Positions 27,472 to 35,708 of a stretch of 64,000 bases of DNA are shown here, one piece after another. The DNA lies in NCBI RefSeq assembly GCF_002849715.1, contig NZ_CP018863.1, positions 4,030,001-4,094,000 of the forward strand, read 5' to 3'. The notes beneath the pieces are model-generated. The model was not told the origin of the DNA, searched no databases, and saw nothing but the letters and a program-made list of their open reading frames with translations. Within the stretch, counting starts at the first letter, position 1; each line of letters opens with the position of its first letter. The stretch is from Arthrobacter crystallopoietes. GTDB lineage: Bacteria > Actinomycetota > Actinomycetes > Actinomycetales > Micrococcaceae. Made by a program: the position numbers and the translations under genes.

Positions 27472-29136
27472 ATGAGTGAGTCCCAGCTGACCGAACGCGC
27501 GGCAGTATCCGGTCTTTCGCTGTACCGCAACGGTTCCGTGTACAGCCCTGCAGACCCGTATGCCACCGCAATGCTGGTCGACGGCGGAACGGTAGCCTGG
27601 ATCGGCTCCGAAGAGGCAGCAACATCAATCGCTGACAGCAAGATGGAGATCATCGACCTGCAGGGCAGGCTCGTGGCCCCGGGGTTCGTAGATTCCCATG
27701 TGCATGTCACGGACGCCGGCCTGGCTTTGGCCTCGCTCGACTTGTCCCGTTGCAACTCCTTGGCCGAGGTCCTCGACGCCGTTGCCGGCGCTGCGCGTTC
27801 CGGCGCGTCCCCGGTGCTCGGGCATGGCTGGGATGAGAGCCGCTGGCCCGAAGGCCGGCCGCCTACAGCTGACGAACTGGAGCGCGCCGGCGGGGGACAG
27901 GACGTATACCTCAGCCGGGTTGACGTGCACTCGGGAGCCGTTTCCGCCTCGTTCGCCGCCAGGCTCAGGTTGCAGGCTGAGGAGGGCTGGGACGGCACAG
28001 GAGTGGCGCGTACGCGCGCGCTCCAGCTGGTCCGCGCAGCGGCGAATAACCCATCTGCCGCCCGCCGGAGGGACGTACAGCGCCTGGCCTTAAACCATGC
28101 CGCGGCGCGAGGCTATGTGGCCCTGGCGGAAATGGGGGCCCCGCACATTGCTCCGGCCGAGGATCTGCTGGGTTTGATTGCATTGGCGGACGACGAGTAC
28201 CGGTCGCTCCCCAGGATCCTTCCGTACTGGGGGCAGTTGGCGGAATCGGCCGAGCAGCTGCAAGATATCCTCGAGCTGTTCGGAAACAGACTCAAGGGTC
28301 TGGCCGGCGACCTCAACATTGATGGGTCCATCGGCTCTCACACAGCCTGTGTGCACAGCGGCTACCAAGACCGGCCTGGCGAAGCCGGAGAGTTATTCCT
28401 CTCCGTGGAGCAAGCCGCCAGGCACCTCGAGCTCTGTTCCTTAGCAGGGATCCAAGGCGGCTTCCACGTCATCGGTGACGCAGCGCTCGACCGGGCCATC
28501 GAGGCTCTGCAGGTCGCAGCAGATCGTGTGGGAAGTGCCGTGGTCCGCTCGGCCCGGCACCGGTTCGAGCACGTCGAGATGATGTCGTCCGGGGCAGTCG
28601 ATCGGCTGCTGGAATTCGGAATCACTGCCAGCATGCAGCCGCTCTTCGATGCCTATTGGGGCGGCACGAACGGTTTGTACGCATCGCGGCTCGGAGCTCA
28701 GACATCCTTGGGCATGAATGCCATCGGAACGCTCCAGACAGCGGGCATTCCTGTCTGTCTGGGATCGGACGCACCAGTCACGGAGCAGAGCCCCTGGAGG
28801 ACGGTAAAAGCGTGCCTGGAACATCACAACCCGGAACAGCGCATCTCGGCACGAGCTGCTTTCCTTGCCCACACCAGGGCCGGTTGGCGGGCGGCCCGAG
28901 AGCCGAATCCCATGCAGGGACAGTTGGCCCCCGGCACACCCGCCACGTTTGCCGTGTGGGATGTGGCCGAGCTCTCGATCCAGACGCCGGACAGCAGAGT
29001 TTCGTCCTGGAGCACGGACGCCCGGGCCGGCACGCCCATGCTGCCCTCGCTGGATACAGACGCCCTCCCCGTATGCTCGCGCACGGTGGTGGACGGGTAC
29101 GTGATCTATGACAGAGACGTCCACTCGGCTTCCTAA
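27472..29136 (+). CDS. Amidohydrolase family protein (YtcJ-like)
   Basis: Metal-dependent hydrolase of the amidohydrolase superfamily, 554 residues, cytoplasmic. VDSHVHVTDAG (residues ~72-82) is the HxH metal motif, GGFHVIGDAALDRAIEAL (~328-345) the central His segment, HRFEHVEMMS (~363) the next metal His, and GSDAPVTEQSPW (~434) the catalytic Asp. The C-terminal strand VVDGYVIYD belongs to the composite beta sandwich typical of the family. Relatives hydrolyse formamides, N-acyl amino acids or similar C-N bonds; the substrate is not known. TTGGAG lies six bases before the ATG. It is followed by a 488-base non-coding gap. Confidence 0.85.
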   Translation: MSESQLTERAAVSGLSLYRNGSVYSPADPYATAMLVDGGTVAWIGSEEAATSIADSKMEIIDLQGRLVAPGFVDSHVHVTDAGLALASLDLSRCNSLAEVLDAVAGAARSGASPVLGHGWDESRWPEGRPPTADELERAGGGQDVYLSRVDVHSGAVSASFAARLRLQAEEGWDGTGVARTRALQLVRAAANNPSAARRRDVQRLALNHAAARGYVALAEMGAPHIAPAEDLLGLIALADDEYRSLPRILPYWGQLAESAEQLQDILELFGNRLKGLAGDLNIDGSIGSHTACVHSGYQDRPGEAGELFLSVEQAARHLELCSLAGIQGGFHVIGDAALDRAIEALQVAADRVGSAVVRSARHRFEHVEMMSSGAVDRLLEFGITASMQPLFDAYWGGTNGLYASRLGAQTSLGMNAIGTLQTAGIPVCLGSDAPVTEQSPWRTVKACLEHHNPEQRISARAAFLAHTRAGWRAAREPNPMQGQLAPGTPATFAVWDVAELSIQTPDSRVSSWSTDARAGTPMLPSLDTDALPVCSRTVVDGYVIYDRDVHSAS

Positions 29137-29249
29137 TGGTGTACCCGCCGCGGCCGGACGGAGTAGCAGGAAAATAGTCACCAAGATGATGCATTCCGAC
29201 TTGCCGTACTGACCTGCAGAAATGGGAGAACCCGCAGGTCAAGGCCACA

Positions 29250-29277
29250 TTGACACCCGGTTCTGACCACGTAAGCT
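29250..29277 (+). promoter_or_regulatory. Strong promoter in the amidohydrolase-ppm1 gap
   Basis: Perfect -35 TTGACA (29250-29255), 16-base spacer and -10 TAAGCT (29272-29277). It is the best housekeeping-sigma promoter I see in the window. It starts 114 bases after the amidohydrolase stop and 348 bases before the ppm1 start, so it appears to serve a non-coding transcript. Confidence 0.6.
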
Positions 29278-29283
29278 TTTAGC

Positions 29284-29490
29284 TCAATGGGTCGTTTTTG
29301 GATAAGCCAATGGCCCAGGCCGGGCTCCGGACCAAACCGGTGCACGTCGTCGGCAGAGTGGAAGTTCTGTCCGGCGGCTGGATGTCCGGTGCTTCCAACG
29401 GGTAGGTTTGCGCGTCAGTAGAAAACAGGTTCCGTCCGCTTCGCGGATCCGGTTCCTGGCCCGAAGGCGCGCGAACCTACCCTCTTTTCT
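29284..29490 (+). ncRNA. Candidate structured small RNA
   Basis: Stretch of about 207 bases downstream of a TTGACA-16-TAAGCT promoter and with no credible coding frame. Its 3' part forms a large hairpin: a 15-bp stem (29400-29414 with 29468-29482, one G-U pair), then CAGG (29426-29429) with CCTG (29455-29458), symmetrical TT/TT internal loop, CCG with CGG, and UCCGC-UUC-GCGGA at the tip. A T-rich run (TCTTTTCT, 29483-29490) follows at once, as in an intrinsic terminator. A second weaker hairpin is possible at 29360-29396. I see no match to SRP RNA, RNase P RNA, tmRNA or common riboswitch cores. It could instead be a long leader of ppm1. Confidence 0.4.
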
Positions 29491-29514
29491 GCGGACGCCG
29501 TCCGCTCTGTGCGG

Positions 29515-29541
29515 TTGGGCCAAGGAACGATGACATATACT
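29515..29541 (+). promoter_or_regulatory. Candidate ppm1 promoter
   Basis: TTGGGC (29515-29520), a short 15-base spacer and TATACT (29536-29541), located after the T-rich run and about 85 bases before the ppm1 start codon. Confidence 0.4.
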
Positions 29542-29624
29542 GGACCGTTGGCGTTCGGCCCGGTCCCGGGGACATGCCCGCGCCATCATATGCGGCAACA
29601 GTAGCGAGATCGAAAGGCAGCTGA

Positions 29625-30353
29625 GTGCGGGTCCTGACCATCATTCCGACGTATAACGAGATTGAGTCCCTGCCTCGAACCTTGGACCGGCTCCGGGCCG
29701 TAGCCCCCGCCACAGACGTCCTGGTAGTCGATGACAACTCTCCCGATGGCACCGGAGCGGCGGCGGACACGGTAGCTGCCGCAGACAGCGCCGTCCATGT
29801 CCTGCACCGGCAGGGTAAGGAAGGACTCGGCGCAGCCTACATCGCCGGATTCCGCTGGGGCCTCGACGCGGGCTACGACATTCTGGTCGAAATGGATGCC
29901 GACGGTTCCCACCAGCCCGAAGAGTTGCAGCGTCTGCTGGATGCTTTGGACCGCGGTGCGGACATGGTCAAAGGCTCGCGGTGGATCCGTGGAGGCAAGG
30001 TCGTCAACTGGCCGCTGCACCGGAAGCTGCTCTCACTCGGTGGCAGCTTATATTCGCGGATCCTGCTTGGCGTCCGGGTCAAGGACATTACCGGTGGCTT
30101 CAATGCTTTCCGTGCGGAGACGCTGAAGAAGATCGATCTCGAATCCGTTGAATCCGTCGGCTACTGCTTCCAAGTGGACCTCACCTGGAAAACACTCAAG
30201 GCCGGACTCGACGTCCGGGAAGTTCCGATCACTTTCGTGGAACGCGAATTCGGGGACTCGAAGATGAGCGGCGGGATCGTACTTGAATCAATCATCCTTG
30301 TCACGAAATGGGGACTCCGTTCCCGCTGGCGCAAGCTGACCGGCAGGTCTTAA
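29625..30353 (+). CDS. ppm1: Polyprenol monophosphomannose synthase
   Basis: GT2-family glycosyltransferase that transfers mannose from GDP-mannose to polyprenol phosphate, providing the donor for lipoglycan or protein mannosylation outside the membrane. 242 residues, the size of a catalytic-domain-only enzyme. TIIPTYNEIESLPRTLDRL (residues ~5-23) and VVDDNSPDGTG give the nucleotide-sugar pocket, VEMDADGSHQPEEL (~87) is the DxD-type metal motif, and GGFNAFRAETLKKI and FVEREFGDSKMSG match DPM synthases. No C-terminal membrane domain is attached, so it would rely on a separate partner for membrane anchoring. The start is GTG, with GAAAGGCAG upstream. Confidence 0.92.
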   Translation: MRVLTIIPTYNEIESLPRTLDRLRAVAPATDVLVVDDNSPDGTGAAADTVAAADSAVHVLHRQGKEGLGAAYIAGFRWGLDAGYDILVEMDADGSHQPEELQRLLDALDRGADMVKGSRWIRGGKVVNWPLHRKLLSLGGSLYSRILLGVRVKDITGGFNAFRAETLKKIDLESVESVGYCFQVDLTWKTLKAGLDVREVPITFVEREFGDSKMSGGIVLESIILVTKWGLRSRWRKLTGRS

Positions 30354-30356
30354 AGA

Positions 30357-30392
30357 CTGAGGGAGGAGACCGTTTCCGGTCTCCTCCCTCAG
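30357..30392. terminator. Bidirectional terminator between ppm1 and rbpA
   Basis: Perfect 16-bp inverted repeat (30357-30372 with 30377-30392) around a TTTC loop in the 52-base gap between the convergent ppm1 and rbpA stops. No long U tract on either side. Confidence 0.75.
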
Positions 30393-30405
30393 CTATGCCT
30401 ATGTT

Positions 30406-30753
30406 CTAGGCGGAGCGGCGTTCGCCGCGGCGTTCACGCAGAATGTTCAACCGGTCCTCAAGGATCTGCTCCAGTTCTTCGACCGAGCGGCGTTCCAGCA
30501 ACATATCCCAGTGGGTCCGGACGGCCTTCTCATTGCTGTCGTCGGGCTTTTCGCCATTGACGAGCAACGCTTCCTTGCCGGTCTTGGAAACCCAGGTCGG
30601 GGGGATCTCAGCCTCAGCGGCAAAGGTAACAAAGACCTGCTCGCCATCCTCGCAACGGTATTCCACGCGTTGACGCGGCGCCGGCTCGACACCGGATTCC
30701 GTCTCCATGCTCTGCGCTCCGAGACGCATACCCCGCAGGCTACGATCGCTCAT
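30406..30753 (-). CDS. rbpA: RNA polymerase-binding protein RbpA
   Basis: Actinobacterial transcription factor that binds RNA polymerase and the principal sigma factor and stabilises open complexes. 115 residues. The N-terminal segment RSLRGMRLGAQSMETESG, the central beta domain (YRCEDGEQVFVTFAAEAEIP, ending in TWVSKTGKEALL), and the C-terminal sigma-interacting helix (THWDMLLERRSVEELEQILE) are all present. The zinc-type Cys set is reduced to a single Cys in YRCEDG, as in several other RbpA proteins. GGGAGAG precedes the ATG. It is convergent with ppm1. Confidence 0.96.
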   Translation of the reverse strand: MSDRSLRGMRLGAQSMETESGVEPAPRQRVEYRCEDGEQVFVTFAAEAEIPPTWVSKTGKEALLVNGEKPDDSNEKAVRTHWDMLLERRSVEELEQILEDRLNILRERRGERRSA

Positions 30754-30925
30754 GATCTCTCCCTCTTGTCTTATGGTGGGGCGGTGAAATGCACCGTCCC
30801 GGCATGACCCGCACTACCTTCAACGCTTCCGGACCATCAACTGTTCCCGGTCGGCAGCGGGCATCAGCTTCGCGGCAAACAACCAATTATAGTCCGGAAT
30901 GGCCGCGAGGGTAAAGGCGGATATT

Positions 30926-31882
30926 TCACAACAGGCCCCGGGCAGGGCTGCCGTGGTCCTCGCCCGGTCCGCCGCCGGCAGCATCAGGGCTTGCCCCGTC
31001 CGGTGTCGCAGCCCCCAGGACACTGCCGATACCCTTGAGCGCCTCACCGACTTCGCTGGGGATAATCCACAGTTTGTTGGAGGATCCGTCTGCAAGCTTG
31101 GGCAATGTCTGAAGGTACTGGTAAGCGAGCAGTTTTTGGGTCGGATTGCCTTTATGGATGGCATCGAACACCTTCTGGATCGCCTGCGATTCACCGTCGG
31201 CACGGAGAATGGCTGCTTTGGCGTCGCCCTCGGCTTTGAGGATGGCCGCCTGGCGTTCACCTTCAGCGGTAAGGATCTGCGACTGCTTCACACCTTCCGC
31301 TGTCAGGATGGCCGCCCGCCGGTCCCGGTCTGCACGCATCTGCTTTTCCATGGAATCCTGGATGGAGTGCGGCGGGTCGATCGCCTTGAGTTCCACACGC
31401 GAAACACGGATGCCCCAGCGGCCGGTTGCCTCATCCAGGACACCGCGCAGCTGACCGTTGATCTGGTCCCGGGAGGTCAGCGCCTCTTCGAGGTTCAGCC
31501 CGCCCACAACGTTTCGCAAGGTCGTGGTGGTTAGCTGTTCGACGGCCTGGATGTAGTTGGCGATCTCGTACGTCGCGGCACGGGGATCGGTCACTTGAAA
31601 ATAGATGACCGTGTCAATGGATACGACGAGGTTGTCTTCGGTAATAACGGGCTGCGGCGGAAACGACACGACCTGTTCGCGCAGATCCAGCAGGGGCAGG
31701 AGCCGGTCAACGAACGGGATCAGGATGGTCAGTCCGGGGTTGAGCGTGCGCTGGTACTTGCCCAAACGTTCGACTACGCCCGCACGCGCCTGCGGAATAA
31801 TCCGGACGGCGCGGACCAACACAATGAACACAAAAATGATCAGGACCAGCAGCACTATCCAGATGCCGATATTGGTATCCAT
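30926..31882 (-). CDS. SPFH/band 7 domain membrane protein (QmcA-like)
   Basis: 318-residue prohibitin/stomatin-type scaffold protein. One N-terminal membrane helix (GIWIVLLVLIIFVFIVLV, residues ~6-23) is followed by the SPFH domain (RIIPQARAGVVERLGKYQ to about residue 200) and a long Ala/Glu-rich coiled coil with repeated AEGERQAAILKAEGDA. C-terminal region is Gly/Pro-rich. Such proteins oligomerise at membranes and often pair with NfeD-type proteins; a NfeD gene lies just upstream on the same strand (gap of 93 bases), so the two probably work together in membrane domain or protein quality control. Confidence 0.9.
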   Translation of the reverse strand: MDTNIGIWIVLLVLIIFVFIVLVRAVRIIPQARAGVVERLGKYQRTLNPGLTILIPFVDRLLPLLDLREQVVSFPPQPVITEDNLVVSIDTVIYFQVTDPRAATYEIANYIQAVEQLTTTTLRNVVGGLNLEEALTSRDQINGQLRGVLDEATGRWGIRVSRVELKAIDPPHSIQDSMEKQMRADRDRRAAILTAEGVKQSQILTAEGERQAAILKAEGDAKAAILRADGESQAIQKVFDAIHKGNPTQKLLAYQYLQTLPKLADGSSNKLWIIPSEVGEALKGIGSVLGAATPDGASPDAAGGGPGEDHGSPARGLL

Positions 31883-31975
31883 AGCTCCCCTTCAGTTGTT
31901 ATTCGCGTCCTGTTGGTCCGGATGCTGAGCCATCCGTCAGGCTGAGTGCGTGATGCGCCCTTCATCTTTGCCGGC

Positions 31976-32449
31976 TTACTGCGCCGGATATGGCCCCGGC
32001 TCCGCGGCAGGGTAGACGACGGCGGTGGCTCCTTCGATCCGTGCCACGGCTACCCGTGCCCCGGCCGGGATTGCCGAGCCATCGCTCGAACGTGCCGTCC
32101 AGGTGTCGCCACCGATCTTGACCATGCCGGAGTGGTCCGTGACGGGTTCCAGCGCCATGGCCGATTCACCGATCAGCCGGTCGACGTTGGTGGCCCGGTC
32201 CCGGGGACCGCGACGCAGGTGGCGCAGCCCTACGGGACGCACCACAAGAACCATGAGCAGCGCCACGACGCAGAAAACAACCACCTGGATCCAGAACGGC
32301 CAGGCGAGCAGTGCGGTGAATAAGGCGATCAGAGCCCCGAAGGACATCATGATGAAGAACAGGTCGAGCGTCATCATCTCGACGATCGCCAAAACAAGGA
32401 ACAGCGCCAGCCAGAGGACCCAGCTGTTGATGACGAGCCATTCAAGCAT
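31976..32449 (-). CDS. NfeD family protein
   Basis: 157-residue short NfeD protein: three to four N-terminal hydrophobic segments (residues ~4-70, e.g. LEWLVINSWVLWLALFLVLA) and a C-terminal OB-fold domain (about 90-150: GESAMALEPVTDHSGMVKI, WTARSSDGSAIPAGARVAV). The ATG at 32449 has AGGGGGA upstream; the in-frame ATG at 32491 does not. Lies upstream of the SPFH gene in the same direction, forming the classic NfeD-SPFH pair. Confidence 0.9.
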   Translation of the reverse strand: MLEWLVINSWVLWLALFLVLAIVEMMTLDLFFIMMSFGALIALFTALLAWPFWIQVVVFCVVALLMVLVVRPVGLRHLRRGPRDRATNVDRLIGESAMALEPVTDHSGMVKIGGDTWTARSSDGSAIPAGARVAVARIEGATAVVYPAAEPGPYPAQ

Positions 32450-32645
32450 CGGTTCCCCCTGTTGCAGGTAGGTACGCGGGACCACGAACACGCCACAGAC
32501 GGCATGTGGTCCACAGCACCATCATGCCTGATTTGCCTGCACTTGTGGCGCTTTCCAGCCCGAACTTCGCTGCAGCGCGGAAACTGTGGCCAACTCGTGA
32601 CCACAGCAGGTGCAGTGCGGGCAGCTGCCCTTCCGCCCGACGACG

Positions 32646-33533
32646 CTAGCGGGCGCTCTTTCGGAAAACGCTGAGCGTAAACCGGGCTTCGACTGCCAGC
32701 GGTGTCTCCGGTTCCTGGAGCACGGCCGCTTCATCACCCTGCTCAAGGACTGCGCCGGCATGGTGGGCGTTCGGGCCCATCATCACCACATTCCGCATAT
32801 CTTCGCCCTTGAGCTGCATCGGGACGGACAACGAATCCGCGGACACCGGCGTAAAGCCCTGAGCCAGGGAAGCGGCGAGCTTGTCCGACTTGTCCTCGTC
32901 CACTGCGAGCAGGGGGAGCCTTGCCCTCAGAGCGTCGAGATGCCCGGGCGCCGGGGTTACCACCAGCAGATGGCCGCCCGGTTTGAGGATCCGTGCATAC
33001 TCTTCGGCATTGCGCGGGGCGAAAACGTTGATGATCAGATCGACCGCACCACCGGCCAGGGGAAGGGGACGCCAGAGGTCCCACACCAGGCACAGCGCCT
33101 GCGGAACTGAACGTGCCGCTCGGCGCAGGGCAAATTTGGACAGATCCAGCGCCACCGTCCTGGCCGCAGGTACGGCTCCAACGGCGGCAGCCAAATAGTG
33201 CCCTGTGCCCGCGCCGGCGTCAACGATGACCGGCCGCTCAACGCCCTCCAACAGTCCCGCAACGGTCCCGGCAACCTGCCGGAGCAACGGGTCATAATGT
33301 CCCTCATCCAGGAAGGCGGATCTGGCCGCGACCATGTCTGCGGTGTCCGGGATGAAAGATGTTCCGCGCCCGGTGAGCAAGTTGATGTACCCCTGTTTGG
33401 CGCCGTCGAAACGGTGGCCGGCCGCGCAGCTGATCCCACCGGCAACCGAGCCCTCGTTGGGCCGCATGTCTTCCGCGCACACCGGGCACAGCAGGAGGTC
33501 GACGGATTCCAAGGGCACACTGAGTGAAGGCAT
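32646..33533 (-). CDS. RlmA-type 23S rRNA (guanine-N1)-methyltransferase
   Basis: SAM-dependent methyltransferase of 295 residues. The N-terminus has a zinc ribbon, with LLCPVCAEDM (Cys16, Cys19) and ISCAAGHRFD (Cys36, His40), and GYINLL, all of which mark the RlmA family. The class I fold follows with IVDAGAGTGHYLAAA (residues ~104-118) and DLIINVFAPRNAEEYARILKPGG (~165-187). In other bacteria RlmA(I) and RlmA(II) methylate G745 or G748 of 23S rRNA, and the latter affects tylosin susceptibility; which position applies here cannot be told. It is divergent from the S9 peptidase gene. Confidence 0.88.
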   Translation of the reverse strand: MPSLSVPLESVDLLLCPVCAEDMRPNEGSVAGGISCAAGHRFDGAKQGYINLLTGRGTSFIPDTADMVAARSAFLDEGHYDPLLRQVAGTVAGLLEGVERPVIVDAGAGTGHYLAAAVGAVPAARTVALDLSKFALRRAARSVPQALCLVWDLWRPLPLAGGAVDLIINVFAPRNAEEYARILKPGGHLLVVTPAPGHLDALRARLPLLAVDEDKSDKLAASLAQGFTPVSADSLSVPMQLKGEDMRNVVMMGPNAHHAGAVLEQGDEAAVLQEPETPLAVEARFTLSVFRKSAR

Positions 33534-33618
33534 AGACCGATCCTAGCGAGACGGCTGCCGCCGGTGTTACCGAAAGGTGACTCGCCCAGGCGCCCGGCAT
33601 GAGGCTAAGCTCACAAAG

Positions 33619-35706
33619 ATGAAGTCTGAAGAGATTGTTTTACTTAATTCCGTTTCCGCTCCGGCCGTCCATCCCGAGGGGAACCGCGCGGTGGCGTCCG
33701 TTATCCGCCCGGACTTCGCTGGCGACGCCTACGTCGGACAGTTGTGGGAGATACCGCTGAACGACGACGGCGGTATGCCGCGCCGCCTGACCCGCGGCTT
33801 CCGTGATACCGCCCCTAAATTTGCGCCCGACGGCGGCACCTTGGCTTTCCTGCGCGCGGCACCCGGGGAAGCGCCCCAGCTTTTCGCCGTCGAGAGCAGG
33901 GGAGGGGAACCGGTACAGCTGACTGACCGGAAGCTCGGTGTCACCGGTTTTGCATGGTCATCCGATTCGGCCAGCCTGGTCTTTGCCGCACCGGTACCGG
34001 AAGAAGGACGTTACGGCACCGTGGAGGGAGTCGGCGCCGATGCCGAGGACGCCCGGCTGATCACCGGCTATAAGTTCCGTCTGAACGGCGCCGGGTACAC
34101 GAACGACAAGCGCGCCCAGCTCTTCCGCCTGGCTGCACCCGATCTGCAGGCCGAGCCGCCGATAACCCCGGTTGGCCGGGCCAAGAAGCAGGCTGAAGGT
34201 GAGGGCCGCAAGTTCCAGTCGGTGCCGGAACCGGTCCAGCTGACCCACGGCGCGGCGGATCACCAGTCGCCGCAGTTCTCAGCCGACGGCGGCCGCATCT
34301 ACTTCAGCGCCTCCCTGCACGCAGAGGCCGACAGCGACTTGGTCTCGGACATCTACTCCATCGACACGGACGGACTGGATCTGCGCAAGCACACGAACCT
34401 GCCGGACCAGCCGGCGCAGTGGATTAGCGCAGACCTGCCGGCGCCCAGCCCCGACGGCCGCTGGCTGTTCTTCCTGGGCAGCGAACTCGGGGAAAGCGGC
34501 ACAGACTTCGTGGCACGGAACACCGGCCTCTACGTGGCGCCCACGGATACCAGTGCTCCCGCCCGAAGGCTGACCGACGCCGAGACGATCGACCTAAGCG
34601 CCACCAGCGGTGAGCTGGTTGCGGTGGGCGATGACGCCGTCGTCGTTCTGAACAGCGCACGCGGAGCCGTGGAACTGCTGCGCCTGAACGCCGCCGGAGA
34701 GTTGCAGGTTCTGGTGGACGGCCGGCGCCAGGTGACCGGGACAGGTAGCGCCGGCGGATCGCTTGTTGCGAGTTTCACCGATCCCGGTACCGCCGGGGAT
34801 GTGGGCCTCGTGACCCCGGCGGGTTTGCACGTTGTAACCGATTTTTCCGCCGCCCTGCGCGCTGCATCGCCCCTGGCGGAGCTGCGGGAGGAAACCTTCA
34901 CTGCGGCCGACGGATACCCGGTGCACGGCTGGGTGCTGCTGCCGGAAGGCGAGGGCCCGCATCCGGTGCTGCTGACCATTCACGGCGGGCCTTTTGCCCA
35001 GTACGGCTGGGGGCTTTTCGACGAGGCCCAGGTCTACGTGGCGGCCGGGTATGCCGTGCTGATGTGCAATCCGCGCGGCGCCGCCGGCTACGGGCAGGCG
35101 CATGGCCGGGCCATCAAGGAGGCCATGGGGACGGTGGACCTGGTTGACGTACTCGCGTTCCTGGAGGGCGCGCAGGAGAAGTATCCGCAGCTGGACCGCG
35201 ACCGGATGGGCGTGATGGGCGGTTCCTACGGCGGCTACCTCACCGCCTGGGCCATCTCCCAGGACCACCGTTTCGCCGCCGCGATCATCGAGCGCGGTTA
35301 CCTCGATCCGCCGTCGTTCGTGGGATCCAGCGACATCGGCTGGTTCTTCTCCGGCGAATACACGGGGACCGATGAGGAGGGCATCCGCAGCCAGAACCCG
35401 TTTGCCCAGATCGGCAACGTTGGGACGCCGTCGCTCATCATCCACTCGGAGGAAGACCTGCGGTGCCCGCTGGAGCAGGCCCACCGGTACTACGTGGCGC
35501 TCAAACAGCGCGGCGTGCCGGCCGAGCTGCTGATTTTCCCGGGGGAGAACCACGAGCTTTCGCGCACCGGGACGCCCTGGCACCGCAAGCAGCGGTTCGA
35601 CGAGATCCTGCGCTGGTGGGCCAACTACCTGCCCACTGCCCGGAACCAACCCGGCACGCCCGAGCGGTCCGGCGAAGCCGCGGAACTGGAACCGGCCGCC
35701 GGCTGA
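33619..35706 (+). CDS. S9 family serine peptidase (acylaminoacyl/dipeptidyl type)
   Basis: Prolyl-oligopeptidase-class enzyme of 695 residues. A seven-bladed beta-propeller (about residues 1-420) precedes an alpha/beta hydrolase domain. The nucleophile Ser lies in GGSYGGYL (~534), the catalytic Asp in HSEEDLRCPLEQAHRY and the His in PGENHELSR. HGGPFAQYGWGLFDEAQ is the oxyanion-hole segment. There is no signal peptide, so it probably removes residues from short peptides in the cytoplasm. TAAGCT lies seven bases before the ATG at 33619, again a leaderless-type arrangement. The start at 33577 would read through part of the promoter. Confidence 0.9.
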   Translation: MKSEEIVLLNSVSAPAVHPEGNRAVASVIRPDFAGDAYVGQLWEIPLNDDGGMPRRLTRGFRDTAPKFAPDGGTLAFLRAAPGEAPQLFAVESRGGEPVQLTDRKLGVTGFAWSSDSASLVFAAPVPEEGRYGTVEGVGADAEDARLITGYKFRLNGAGYTNDKRAQLFRLAAPDLQAEPPITPVGRAKKQAEGEGRKFQSVPEPVQLTHGAADHQSPQFSADGGRIYFSASLHAEADSDLVSDIYSIDTDGLDLRKHTNLPDQPAQWISADLPAPSPDGRWLFFLGSELGESGTDFVARNTGLYVAPTDTSAPARRLTDAETIDLSATSGELVAVGDDAVVVLNSARGAVELLRLNAAGELQVLVDGRRQVTGTGSAGGSLVASFTDPGTAGDVGLVTPAGLHVVTDFSAALRAASPLAELREETFTAADGYPVHGWVLLPEGEGPHPVLLTIHGGPFAQYGWGLFDEAQVYVAAGYAVLMCNPRGAAGYGQAHGRAIKEAMGTVDLVDVLAFLEGAQEKYPQLDRDRMGVMGGSYGGYLTAWAISQDHRFAAAIIERGYLDPPSFVGSSDIGWFFSGEYTGTDEEGIRSQNPFAQIGNVGTPSLIIHSEEDLRCPLEQAHRYYVALKQRGVPAELLIFPGENHELSRTGTPWHRKQRFDEILRWWANYLPTARNQPGTPERSGEAAELEPAAG

Positions 35707-35708
35707 AC

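Noticed and set aside
29284..29598. 104-codon minus-strand frame in the amidohydrolase-ppm1 gap
   Set aside because: Very Arg-rich, no recognisable protein, and it runs antisense to the proposed small RNA and its hairpin.
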